64,000 bases of DNA. Origin: Agapetus fuscipes (taxonomy: Eukaryota > Arthropoda > Insecta > Trichoptera > Glossosomatidae). The notes under the pieces were generated by a model that saw only the letters and a program-made list of their open reading frames with translations, searched no databases and was not told the origin of the DNA. Position 1 is the first letter of the stretch. Each line of letters starts with the position of its first letter. The stretch covers positions 15,113,298 through 15,177,297 of the forward strand of contig OX637342.1 in the NCBI GenBank assembly GCA_951799405.1, read 5' to 3'. Below, piece by piece: positions 54,474 to 64,000 of this stretch. The position numbers and the translations under genes are program-made.

Positions 54474-57400
54474 TACCCCGGAGTAGACCAAGTGCTTTGT
54501 TCTGAAATGGCGGCATTTTCAGATGAGCTCCTGGAATGACAAAATATCAATTAGGTTTTAATTTTCAGAATACCACTAAAAATGTTGGATATAAAATCCT
54601 CCCAAATTCTAACTACTTCGCCGTGGGATGGAAATACAGATACAAGGATACTGTGCTTCTTCTGAACCATTTTCTGAAATTGTGAAAATTTACAGAGATT
54701 CTGTGTGCAAAAGGAACAACGGAATGAGTAAAAAAACACAGCTCACAGTGATTTTTTAGATATAATATATCTGGTAACGAAACAAATATTTGAGTCGAAA
54801 AAAAAGAATTTAGAAATACCTACTTTGAAAAAGGACAAAATGTTATCTATATCCTTCACTGTCTATATCTCTGAAAGATTGATCAACTCACCTATGTGAC
54901 GTGGATCTCAGAAGATAGCAGTCTTTCCTGTCCTTGGCCGCTTTGACAGCTCTGCGGAGACGGAGGGCAAGAGGAGCAGTAAACAGCCAAGTCACCAACG
55001 CTCCTGATAGTCCCAGCCAGAATCCATTCTAGAAGCAGAGGAAGACCAATGTGGATAGTGTAGAAAAAATACGTGCCAATTGGTGCCAATTTCACACAAA
55101 AGAGACTGGAATATGGACTTATTGCACGAGGATGCTTTAACAAAGCTACACATTACAAGTGATGCTGGAAACGATGATACAAAAGAGTCAGAATCATTAA
55201 TTTGTAAAGCAGAGGAAAATATGAGATTTTGTCTGATCACTGGAAAAAGGCAATACACTGGAAACTAACTATAGTTTCCGGGAGTTTTCGTCCCCCAAGA
55301 GCTCGTTCCTACATGTCGGGTGTCGGATCCGTATATTGATCGGAGGTTCCAGTGGCAGAACATTATTTATGGAGCTAATCACACTTGTCGGAAACCGATT
55401 TTGTCCGAAATGCCCTGCAACTGGAACCTCCGATGAATATATACGGATCTGACACCCGACAAGTGGGAACGGGCTCTAAATGCTTGTCTGTCTTATGCCC
55501 ATTACAGATAATTTCACATGAGCAATGTTTGTATGTGTAATAAACCAATTTGTCTAATAAAAAACTGAAAATCGATTTCAAAAATATTTAAAACAACTTT
55601 CAAATTATCGTGTTTTACAATTTTTTCTTTGCTCAGATTGTGTAGAATCTTATTCTAAAGACAATTTCATTGAAAGGTCATTTTTGAATCAAATGGTAAA
55701 AAACTAAACAAGCCCTGAGGGGATGCGCTGCCTTGGTTTTATCGGAGCTGAAGCTGGTACTGTCTACTATGGGCGATAAATTTGATAGTTTCGATAGACT
55801 ATGGTAATATATCTCGAAAAAAGTCTTCAGTGTCAAGGGAAATTGTTTCCCGTTGGTGTAAGAAGCACATCTCCCACAAGAGTAAACGTGGTGGTATGAG
55901 ATGGAGTGTTATAGTTACCAGGGAGTCCATATAGTGCTTGCAGACCAGCGTCCTAGCAGAGTCGTACATCTCCCACAGGGGTCCGCATCGCGCCACATGG
56001 TTCTCCACCTGGTCCAGCACGTGGCCGCGGTACTGCTCCAGGTAGCCAATCAAACGATCCACATACTCCTCACTTTTCTGGAGAATAATCAAAGATTTTC
56101 TTACAGTTTTCGGAAGTTGCAGGAACGGAACTCCTTTTGCTTGGCTTACTGGCGTTCATGCAAACAAATCCAAAATGGCACAAGGGTAGTATGCTTCTCG
56201 GTAGCCTGACTCTTGTGAACTCAGTAGCCATGAAGTGTTTATCGTGAGCGGCTCATGCATTGCAAGGACAAAAGTCTTACAAAAACGGTGATTTAGTCAA
56301 GGTGTTTGAGGTTTTTGCCACTGAAATGATGCGTCAAGCATACCTCTACTTCACAACTGGGTAAAAACTTTTTAACAGACCATAACATCATTGATGAAAT
56401 CTAAAGTCACCAAGTTTTAGGGTTTTTAAAGTAGACCTGCAAGACATTTAAGAGATAACCTGCCTACATCCAGCAGTAAAACTCGATAACTAATACAGAA
56501 AAGAATAAATACTTTTATGTAAACCTTTTGCGCAATAATGACCCCCTGGTTGTCCACGTAGTACTGTATGGTCTTGAGGTGGCTGAGAGACTGGTTGAGC
56601 TGTCTCTGGTAAGGCTGCATGCTCAGCTCCAGTTCCGTCAGCTTGAACACCAACTCTGTACGAAGCGTCTCCAGAGGCTGGATGGTGTTCACCACCAGCC
56701 GTCTGGTCCTGGATGCTGGAAGAGACAGACATCATTATCATCATCGGTGCTACAACTCAATGTGGGTCATAGCTGGCTCGAGAAGTTGCTTCCACATTTC
56801 TTCTCTATTACTTCTTGTCGCCAATTTGTCACGCCTAGAGCTCGTAGGTTATTTCGTTTTGTTTTTGGTATTTGAAGGTCTTTGAAAACAATTCCTTTGT
56901 CGAAAGCATTAAGCACAGCTTTAAAAAGTTGTCAATAGAAATTTGAAGCTGTTAGACATGATTTCCTGTTTTGGTGTTTCCTTTATCAAATGTGAAGTAC
57001 AAGTAGTACCTACTGGTAAAGTTCATTTATCCTTAACAAGAACGGATCCATTATTTTACAGCATCAGGAAAATTCCAGACACCGTGTCAGGTGTTTGGTG
57101 TAAGGCTAGTTTCTTCGGATCTGAAAATAAATTGGTTCCACATACGTGAAGACGAGTAGACTTCAAAAAAAAGTATGCACGGAAGAAATGAAGCAATTGG
57201 GAGATGTGATTCAACAAGATCTGAGAGAATGAGAATAAAGAAATAGGGGAAAACCGATATTGTAATCAAAAAAATATGTTAAATTATATCTTCTCACCTA
57301 AAGTTTCTATCCTTGTTGACGTGGTCAGATCTGTGAGCTGGTTGGCTATACTCTCAAGCTGATCTCCCAAGGAGTTGAGGTCTTTTCCCGTCAACGGTCC

Positions 57401-60400
57401 ATTCAATTGCATTCTGAAATGCAACATCATTTTGATTAATGACAATGTGTTAAAGAAAATAGCAGAAATCGTTTAAGAGAAAAGATATGCTGTCTGTTTT
57501 AACTTGCATTATCCCGAATCGTCCTAAGTTATAAAGAGAATAAAAACGCTTTCAGTGGGACCACACTCAAAACACAGAGAAGCAAGATTATTGGCATCCT
57601 AAGGGTTTTCTGTTTACTTGTTTTAAAATAAATATTCATATTAAAAATCAAGAATCTTCAAACAAAATTGTATAATTTGTGCATCAATGATAGTACGAAT
57701 TATTTCGTCTGGACAAGCTAAAGATACCATAATTTTGAACTTGAATTATGTACGTAAATTGGTAGTGAGTAAACCAAATTTAATCTAAAAATTGGATAGC
57801 AACTCAACTAAGCTACACGTATAGTGTTACTTTTTCTCGCGTTATCTACGAATGGTACAGGTTTTTATTAAATTGAACACGTACAACATAGCAGTATTGT
57901 ATAGATACAGGTAGACATCTTATCCCTTACCTATAGTCTGTGATGTTGAGCGCGCCGACTTTGGTCATGATCTCTTGCAGCGCGCCCAGCGTGCCCGCGC
58001 CCACGGCCATGAGCGCGCCGGGCTGGTGCTGAGCGCGCGCCAAGCGAGACCCTGCTGCCGCCACGGCGGACCACGCGTAGTGCGCCGTCTGCTGGTCCAC
58101 GTCCAGGATGTGGCGCAGGGAGAAGGCGGGGTAGGAGGGGCGGTTGTTCCTGCACTCCCTGGTGGCCAACAAATATCATCAGCGACAAACAAAATGGTGC
58201 TGTTACGAACATGGAGTACCTACGTGCGACTGTACATGCATACATAGAACAGTCTGGCACTAGTATGATGATGGTAGTGTTAACGAACTACGAAAAAAAA
58301 GTACCCACGCGCACCTATACATGTTCGATAGTGTAGGTAGAACCATCTGGGAGTAGTCCATGATGGTAGTAGTGCGTAGAATGACGAAAAAATGCTTCAT
58401 CAAACCGGAATTTTCAAAAAGCTTACAAACTTCGGAATCCATTATCGTCATCTATCGTCGTTCTTCTTTTAATAGATTTGTGAAGAGGAATGCAATTCAC
58501 CAACCTTAATTGCCTAGCCAGAAGCCAGTGTTAACGTTATCAATTTATTATTCATTATTAATAAATAATACACCAATGACATCTGTTGAACCTGGGATGA
58601 AGTTATTGTCGATAGGACATGACGTAGGCGGGGCTCGAACCAGCGTTAGTGTCAATAACGCTAATTTGAGCGTCAACGTTTTATACACTCGACCATCCCA
58701 GCGTGAAGGAATCATAAGTACCATATTGACTTTGTTTAGCGATGGTGACTATATAAGGCGAGTTTTGCCCGAAGCAAAAAGAGATTCTCCAGCTATAAGC
58801 GTCAAATCATAAGTTTAAATAATTAAATTCCATGTGACATAAATTTATACTGTTATGTTAATAGTAGATTAATATAGGTGTACATCGTAGGTAGTGATAG
58901 TTATTATAGTATTATGTCAAAAGTAGATTAATATAGGTGTACACCGTAGGTAGTGATAATTATTATAGTATTATGTCAAAAGTAGATTAATATAGGTGTA
59001 CACCGTAGGTAGTGATAGTTATTATAGTATTATGTCAAAAGTAGATTAATATAGGTGTACACCGTAGGTAGTGATAGTTATTATAGTATTATGTCAAAAG
59101 TAGATTAATATAGGTGTACACCGTAGGTAGTGATAGTTATTATAGTATTATGTCAAAAGTAGATTAATATAGGTGTTCACCGTAGGTAGCAATAATTATA
59201 GGCTTAAGATATCTAGAAATTAAATGATCCTTTTGTACTCTTGAAGTTGGTAGAATTTTCGAGAGTTTTGATGGCAAATTAGTCACTAGAGACTTCTGTC
59301 TGTGAAGTATATAAGGCGTAATGTTGAGTGCACCTTGTCAGTAAGATAGTCGCCTTTGATTGAAGAGTGTGAGCGATACTGAACTGTGAAAATAAATTTG
59401 AGTTACTAAAAGTGTTAAAAATAAATATAAATTGTTAAAATAAACTAAGTGAAAATAAAGATCCTGAAAGAAGACCTGTATGTTTTAATTTAGAGACTTT
59501 CCGAACCCAAAAACATTACAATACCTACATAAATAAATAAAATCGCAATGAGGTCCGCACATGAATTTACAAAAACATAATTGTGACGTCACACTAGTGG
59601 ATTGCTAGGGAAAAAGATAACAAATATTTTTTTACTGGTTCCTGAGAAACGTAGACCCATATAAGAGTGGCGTTTGCCCAACGTTAAAAAAGTCCATTCT
59701 CATACTTTTTGAAAACTGAAAAACCCTAAGAAAGCAATGCTAACTTATAAACATGGACGCGGGAAAGCTTAGAGTGCATCATCAAGAATAATGAGTTGCT
59801 ATGGCCAAACCTCAAGACTTCTCTGATGGGAACATTGATGGTGATGTTATCCAGGTCATCCATGATGTCTTGGAGGAATCCCTTCCCATCCTGGTACAGC
59901 AGACCTGGCTTATCCAGGAGTTTACTCAAGGTCTTATAATCTGGCTCATCGTAGAGGGGACGACAGATGAAAACCTGCACAAGAATAAATATTCTTTTGA
60001 TATAGTAAGTAAGTATGTAGGAAGTGGAAGATGTAGAAGTTTCGGACTGGTCTGTAGTCTAGTGGTTAGCGATTCGGACTCGTAAATGGAACGTAATAGG
60101 TCATGTGAAATTATTTCTGTTGGAGATTAGACAGACAGTCGCTAAGAGGACAACAAATGTATAAATTAAGCTGCAAAAATAAAGCTGTAAAATAATATAC
60201 AAAAGATAAAAATATAAAATTTATATTGAGATATAGGAAAAACCCGTTTTCAAGAATGAAATTTAAAAATTAGTTTCAGTTTTTTTTTCATATTATCTCA
60301 AAAACTGTTCACATTACCTGAAATATTAGCCATAGACTTTCTAGAAATTGTACTATAAAGAATAAAAATATTTCCAAAATATGAAACAACAAAATTCGAA

Positions 60401-63400
60401 CATGAAAATGTGAAAAAATATGTTTTTTGAAATGTTTTTTTTTGTGGCGTCATATTTTTTAAGTTATATAAAAAAAAAAACTTTAAAATTTAGGTAAAAA
60501 AATTGTTAACATGCGTCACTTATTTACTAAGGCCATAAAGTAAAAAGAAACATATTTTTAAAAACAACGGACATTTTTTTGTTCATATCCTCACAATAAA
60601 AAAGATCTGATTCGCCTTAGTATAGGTACCTACTCTATGTAAATAACAATAAAATAATTTAAAGACATTTAGTTTTTGGTACAAACATACTTCGCCATGT
60701 CCTGCCGTTGCAAAAACCACAATGGCGAGAGCCCAAAGCGGGAGGGAGAATAAACACATCAAGACGACGGATCTGAAAAAAAACCAGACATTTGAATGAT
60801 TGAATCAAATGGAACGTTCTTCTAGTTACCAAAATACCTATTTATTTTTTAACGACAAAATATGTAGAAATAAATAAATCCCTCGCAAATACGTTTTCCT
60901 CTTTTTCTCAGTTAGACAACTATGTACGTAGGCATTTTTTAATCAACCATTCATTTTTCCTAGGGTGTCTTCTGAAGAAGTTTCTTATGATAACCACGAA
61001 ACGATTAAGATTAAACCATTATGTACCTATTCCAGACAATGAACCGTTTCTTAATTAAAAAAAAATATTTTTGAATTTGTACATACTGAAAGCTTTTTCC
61101 CTTACTTACGTTTTCAAAATGGTCCCAGCTTGACTCTCGGCTCCACAGCATCCACAAAATATTGCTATCAGTTGCAAAATTAAAATAGAGGACATCATTA
61201 CGATTGCAACTGAAAGAAAAAAAAACATTTTTAAATATAATATTTAATTTCCTACTTTTGTACGGAAAATTCTATTTACCTAGAAAAATGAGCCAGCGCC
61301 AGAACTCCATGGTGTCGATAGTTCGAACTATTTTCTCAAAGTATCTCTCAGCGCTTACGGCGGCCGCCGCTAGATGTCTGGCTGCTCGAGAAAGAGAACG
61401 CTCGGCGACTCGCAAATCCATACGCTTGCTCATCAGCGCCTGGCGTAGATCTAGCGAAGAAAGATGAAAGCTTTTTAGTAATTAGCAGAGACGCGAACCG
61501 ATTTTCCTTTTCAGTGATTTTTCATGGGAAAAATTTTTGTAAATGAGAATGAGCAAAATAAAAATCTTACGGAATGACTTAATGAAAAATACTGAAAACA
61601 ATGCTGTCTCAAGTGGCATTTATTATTTTCAATAGCGACAAGGCAGACACGAAGGAAAATGGAAAATTAACAGGTATATTTTTTTTACCGAGCCATTTTT
61701 ATACATCAAATTCTGATAATATGCTTCTTGAGTAGTAGGTATGCCGATATCACCCTTTTTCAGGAAAAGGCGGCAAGCGTTGCATTGTTATTGTTTATTT
61801 TATTTTGCACGTAGGCATACGCATACAAAACGTGAACCTAATCGCAAACGCACTATCATTGGTTGCTTGTGGGATTTTGGAAAGATTCATCCAATTTTTT
61901 AAAACATCGATAGCTCAGTTGGTAGAGTGCCTGCATTCCATGCCGAGAGCTTGGATTCGAATCCCTCCGACAGTGTAAGACAGCATTTCCTGTTTCGGTG
62001 TTTCAAACGTTTCAAATTTGCCAATGTTCAATTTCAAAGATGAAATTAAACATCGTTAAAGTTTAATCAGCCTTCACAAGAAATGAGTAGGTACCGAGGG
62101 GTCGGGAGCTGGGAAAACATCTACTACAACTGAAGTGGTTGACGTAAGTCAGGCCCCCTCGCCACACTCAACCTCTTCGGAGAAAACGTGTGATGGAGTT
62201 GCACTATATTTGTAGCCCTACTAGAGTTAATACAGGATGAAAACAAAAATAAGGCGGTTATTTTTTGGGAATCTGGGTGAAATAATGTTATTGCAAAGTT
62301 TTGTAGTGTGTTAAACTTGCAAGAATAAATTCCAGCAAATACTATGACTTAGTGCGCCGCACTAAATATTGACAAATAAATAAATCTTCCCGGGGAACAT
62401 AATCCGGTTTTGGCGCTGAGCCAAGGTCGCGTGTACAACTGCCCCCCATTCCGCCCCCCCCCCCCTCCATGGCGATATTATTGAAATAATTTATTTTCAA
62501 AAAGTACGCAACGAAGGATAGTCGAGATGAAAAAATAAAATGCCTGTAAGCAGATCCAAGACCCGATGACGTCATGTTGGTCTATTGACGTCAAGTGGCA
62601 TACTGTATAATCTATAATCTAAGTTGCAAAGATATATTCATGTTTAAAAATCATATTAAATGCATGCCCACAAACAGACACGTGTAAATTCGCACTTACA
62701 AATGCTGCATGTATGCAATGCAAATCAAAATCCCAACCTCAAATGAACATAAGTCCTGCAACTTTTGCCGACCTTTCCTGATACAGGGGTAGCATTGGTA
62801 AATTTTTAAGGGAGCACTAAATGAAAAGGAAAATATATATAAAGAAAAATATTATACATATGGGTGACATTCAAATTTCAACATAGTTTTCAGTATGGTA
62901 GACAAGTAAAGTACCTACTACTGTTTTCTCTCACTACTAGTCTAAATCATCTTACAACCTCTTATTTATATCTTCACTTTCACACTTTTTCTTGCATCAC
63001 ATTCTTCCCTTAAAAAATCATTCCTCACTCTATCACAACGTTTTTTTTTTCAATCGTTCTTCTTATATAGTCCAGTTTTAACTGTACGGACTTTACTTAC
63101 CTCACTTTCATTCCACATCCGCACTTCACTTCCATACATCAATGTGGGTAAAAAGTAGTTGGAAAATTTTGAAACATTGTCTAAGCCAGGGGTCTTCAAC
63201 CTTTTTTAGTGCAAGGGCCAAACATCGATAACACATCGTCCGAAGGGCCACAACTTTTCACGACACTTTACCACTTTATCAATAAAATAAAATACATATG
63301 TACATAATTTCAAATTTTACTAATCTTTATTGGTTGATTAAAGACATTGTTTATTTTTTACAGGTTTGTCAAAATTTGTTTTCATTTTTGTGGTTGCAAC

Positions 63401-63870
63401 CCGCAGACTACCTTCCAGATGTGCATCGTGGGCGGACTCACTCCTGCGGCGAGCGAGCGAGACGCACTCATATGTGTGAAAGAGTGGCATTGCAAATGCT
63501 GACGATTGCGAGTCGTATATCACTCGTATATATATATCGCATATATCACGGGGCGCGATATTCTATTTTTTTAGCCTCTGGTGGCCGCGGGCCGCAAGAA
63601 ATTAGCTGGCGGGCCACATGAGGCCCGAGGGCCGCGGGTTGAAGACCTTAGGTCTAAGCGATACACCCAATGGCGCACGAAAATTTAATAGGCAATTGTC
63701 ACAAAAAAAAAGTCTAAATTAGGTGATGGTAAACCTTCGATAGCTGGACCGGTTTGATTGGCTATGACTTGCGGCACTTGGGAGAAGTGCTCCCTGGCCT
63801 GTGTGGCAGCCTCGCTCAGATTCCTAGCGTTGAGCACCGCTGCCAGCCCCTGAAGACGATCCTCAGTAAT
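54473..63870 (-). CDS. Prom: Prominin-family pentaspan membrane glycoprotein, C-terminal 513 residues (5' part off the right edge)
   Basis: Eleven exons, in transcript order: 63870-63735, 61450-61280, 61209-61110, 60772-60691, 59974-59811, 58158-57931, 57413-57298, 56715-56525, 56077-55919, 55028-54892, 54530-54473. All junctions are GT..AG, the phases agree, and the sum of 1542 bases is 513 codons plus stop. Membrane segment 3 is about residues 96-124 (WRWLIFLVAIVMMSS onward), followed by FCGCCG, a cysteine cluster typical of prominins. Segment 4 is about 138-158. VFICRPLYDEPDYKTL opens the second large extracellular loop (164-449), which has N-glycosylation sites (NIT, NQS) and helical stretches. 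Segment 5 is about 452-473, then a short basic tail ending STWSTPG. Prominins organise cholesterol-rich plasma-membrane protrusions; in insects one member acts in photoreceptor rhabdoms. Family assignment is strong; which paralogue is unknown. Confidence 0.95.
55284..55735 (+). repeat. MITE-like family D copy with a nested MITE, in a prominin intron
   Basis: GTTTTCGTCCCCC is separated from ATGCTTGTCTGTCTTATGCC by the GAGCCC-type MITE at 55299-55476. The body ends AACTAAACAAGCCCTGAGGGG. Confidence 0.75.
55299..55476. mobile_element. MITE with GAGCTCG/GAGCCCG ends (second copy)
   Basis: It starts GAGCTCGTTCCTACATGTCG and ends CGACAAGTGGGAACGGGCTC. It is the same family as 31921-32096. The flank is CAA on the left and TAA on the right; the left may be a mutated TAA. 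Confidence 0.88.
56945..57160 (+). repeat. SINE-1 copy, strongly diverged, in a prominin intron
   Basis: GTTAGACATGATTTCCTGTTTTGG to AATAAATTGGTTCCACATACG follows the SINE-1 body order. Confidence 0.55.
57798..57870 (-). repeat. SINE-1 3' fragment
   Basis: On the minus strand CGCGAGAAAAAGTAACACTA and TACGTGTAGCTTAGTTGAG match the SINE-1 end. Confidence 0.7.
58864..59205 (+). repeat. 59-bp tandem repeat, about 6 units
   Basis: Unit starts at 58864, 58923, 58982, 59041, 59100 and 59159, exactly 59 apart. The middle units are nearly identical. Confidence 0.95.
59308..59314 (+). promoter_or_regulatory. TATA box of the solo LTR
   Basis: GTATATAAGGCG lies downstream of the 59-bp array, inside the LTR. 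Confidence 0.5.
59545..59690 (-). repeat. Dispersed repeat family C copy
   Basis: GCAATGAGGTCCGCACATGAA, GTGACGTCACACTAGTGG, ATTGCTAGGGAAAAAGAT and GTGGCGTTTGCCC are the reverse of the family C order. Confidence 0.6.
60046..60112 (+). repeat. SINE-2 head fragment
   Basis: GGTCTGTAGTCTAGTGGTTAG and GGACTCGTAAATGGAACG form the tRNA-like head. The B box and body are missing. Confidence 0.8.
60180..60610. other. AT-rich intron segment resembling a family F arm
   Basis: TTACTAAGGCCATAAAGTAAAAAG and an AAACAACGGACATTTTT stretch weakly resemble the inner arm of the foldback family; no partner arm is clear. Confidence 0.3.
61730..61890 (+). repeat. Repeat family A, strongly diverged
   Basis: TATGCCGATATCACCC, TTTTTCAGGAAAAGGCGGCA and TGGTTGCTTGTGGGATTT keep the family A order. 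Confidence 0.5.
61903..62225 (+). repeat. SINE-1 copy, full length, in a prominin intron
   Basis: Head AACATCGATAGCTCAGTTGG, B box GGATTCGAATCCC; body to GCACTATATTTGTAGCCC. Confidence 0.9.
62605..62805 (-). repeat. Repeat family A copy, 5'-truncated
   Basis: TATAATCTATAATCTAAGTTGC at the left (tail) to CTTTCCTGATACAGGGGTAG in reverse orientation. Confidence 0.85.
62930..63165 (-). pseudogene. LINE RT fragment (19558 family) in a prominin intron
   Basis: On the minus strand the frame reads LMYGSEVRMWNESEVSKVRT and, after a stop, RCDRVRNDFLREECDARKSV. The 19558 copy has LMYGSEAWTVNESEISKVHT at this position. Confidence 0.88.
63187..63651. mobile_element. hAT-like nonautonomous element, 465 bp, in a prominin intron
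   Basis: Left end CAGGGGTCTTCAACC pairs with right end GGTTGAAGACCTTAG (13 of 15). The target duplication GTCTAAGC is exact at 63179-63186 and 63652-63659. GGGCCACA/GGGCCGC subterminal motifs are present. No transposase. Confidence 0.93.
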
Positions 63871-63970
63871 CTGAAAGATATGAAAAACCTCAAATAAATA
63901 TTTGTTCTTAAAAATCATCTGTTTTTATATTTCTTTTCATAGTAGATCTTAGATCTGTTAATTCCTGAAC

Positions 63971-64000
63971 TCCCTCCAGTGATGCAGAAGACCAGCTGTT
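63971..64000 (-). CDS. Prom: Possible 3' end of the preceding prominin exon
   Basis: The minus strand at the edge reads NSWSSASLEG in frame with the next exon if a weak donor GGA|GTTCAG (63970-63969) is used. No better GT lies between here and the acceptor at 63871. The boundary is uncertain. Confidence 0.3.

Larger units (their letters stand above)
58851..59520 (-). mobile_element. Solo LTR with a 59-bp tandem array, flanked by ATAC, in a prominin intron
   Basis: It begins TGTTATGTTAATAG and ends AAAACATTACA, with ATAC at 58847-58850 and 59521-59524. Read on the plus strand the LTR has an array of about six 59-bp units (58864-59205, AGATTAATATAGGTGTAC and CGTAGGTAGTGATAG motifs), then TATATAA at 59308-59314, then several AATAAA. 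That order fits U3, promoter and R/U5, so its own transcription would be plus strand, against prominin. It is a different family from the 16085 LTR. Confidence 0.8.

Noticed and set aside
55080..55268. Plus-strand ORFs over prominin exons and introns (also 55901, 56528, 57975 and 59801)
   Set aside because: They are antisense to exons whose minus-strand frames join in phase and match prominin.
63298..63621. 107-codon plus-strand ORF near the right edge
   Set aside because: It lies inside the hAT-like element 63187-63651 and has no transposase motif.

Overview
The window looks like insect nuclear DNA, most likely from a moth or butterfly. It is AT-rich and has spliced genes with GT..AG introns. 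It holds an insect cuticle-protein gene with the usual tiny first coding exon, CCTAA (TTAGG-type) arrays, and many insect-type LINE, SINE and MITE copies. The order Lepidoptera is inferred from the style of the LINE 3' ends and the frequent GTAGGTA/TAGGTACCTA motifs. No prokaryotic, plasmid or phage features are present.

Two host genes are supported, both on the minus strand. (1) At 4543-5874 is a two-exon gene for a secreted, alanine-rich cuticular protein of 299 residues. It has a retinin-like (CPLCA-type) block followed by about 11 tandem 9-residue repeats, with a TATA box at 5932-5938. (2) At 54473-63870, and continuing off the right edge, is the 3' part of a prominin-family gene. Eleven exons join in a consistent frame to give the last 513 residues: the third, fourth and fifth membrane segments, the second large extracellular loop and the cytoplasmic tail.

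Almost everything else is mobile DNA in layers. LINEs: a 5'-truncated but uninterrupted reverse transcriptase frame runs off the left edge (1-1767). A nearly complete endonuclease/RT ORF of 1012 codons with a poly(A) tail lies at 25990-29258. A 3' RT ORF lies at 19558-20511, and several decayed fragments are scattered through the window. SINEs: two tRNA-headed families, many copies each. LTR elements: two solo LTRs, both flanked by ATAC, and one LTR joined to a primer-binding site inside a perfect inverted repeat. DNA elements: hAT-like copies with 8-bp target duplications, PIF/Harbinger-like MITEs with TTA/TAA duplications, and long foldback elements. The commonest repeat is a ~250-bp element with a (TTAGA)n tail, called family A here, with nearly 30 copies or fragments.

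Region by region: 1-1.77 kb LINE; 1.8-4.3 kb AT-rich intergenic; 4.3-6.0 kb cuticle gene; 6.2-9.05 kb a tandem duplication, one copy of which carries a 1.4-kb minisatellite with CCTAA telomere-like blocks; 9.1-25.9 kb repeats; 26-29.3 kb long LINE; 29.3-54.4 kb repeats with nested MITEs, SINEs and LTRs; 54.5-64 kb prominin, whose introns hold MITEs, SINEs, a solo LTR with a 59-bp repeat array, and a hAT copy. I found no gene set that acts together as a novel system. The most unusual signals are the telomere-like satellite with its empty-site twin, the 703-bp foldback element and its relatives, the PBS-centred palindrome, and family A.
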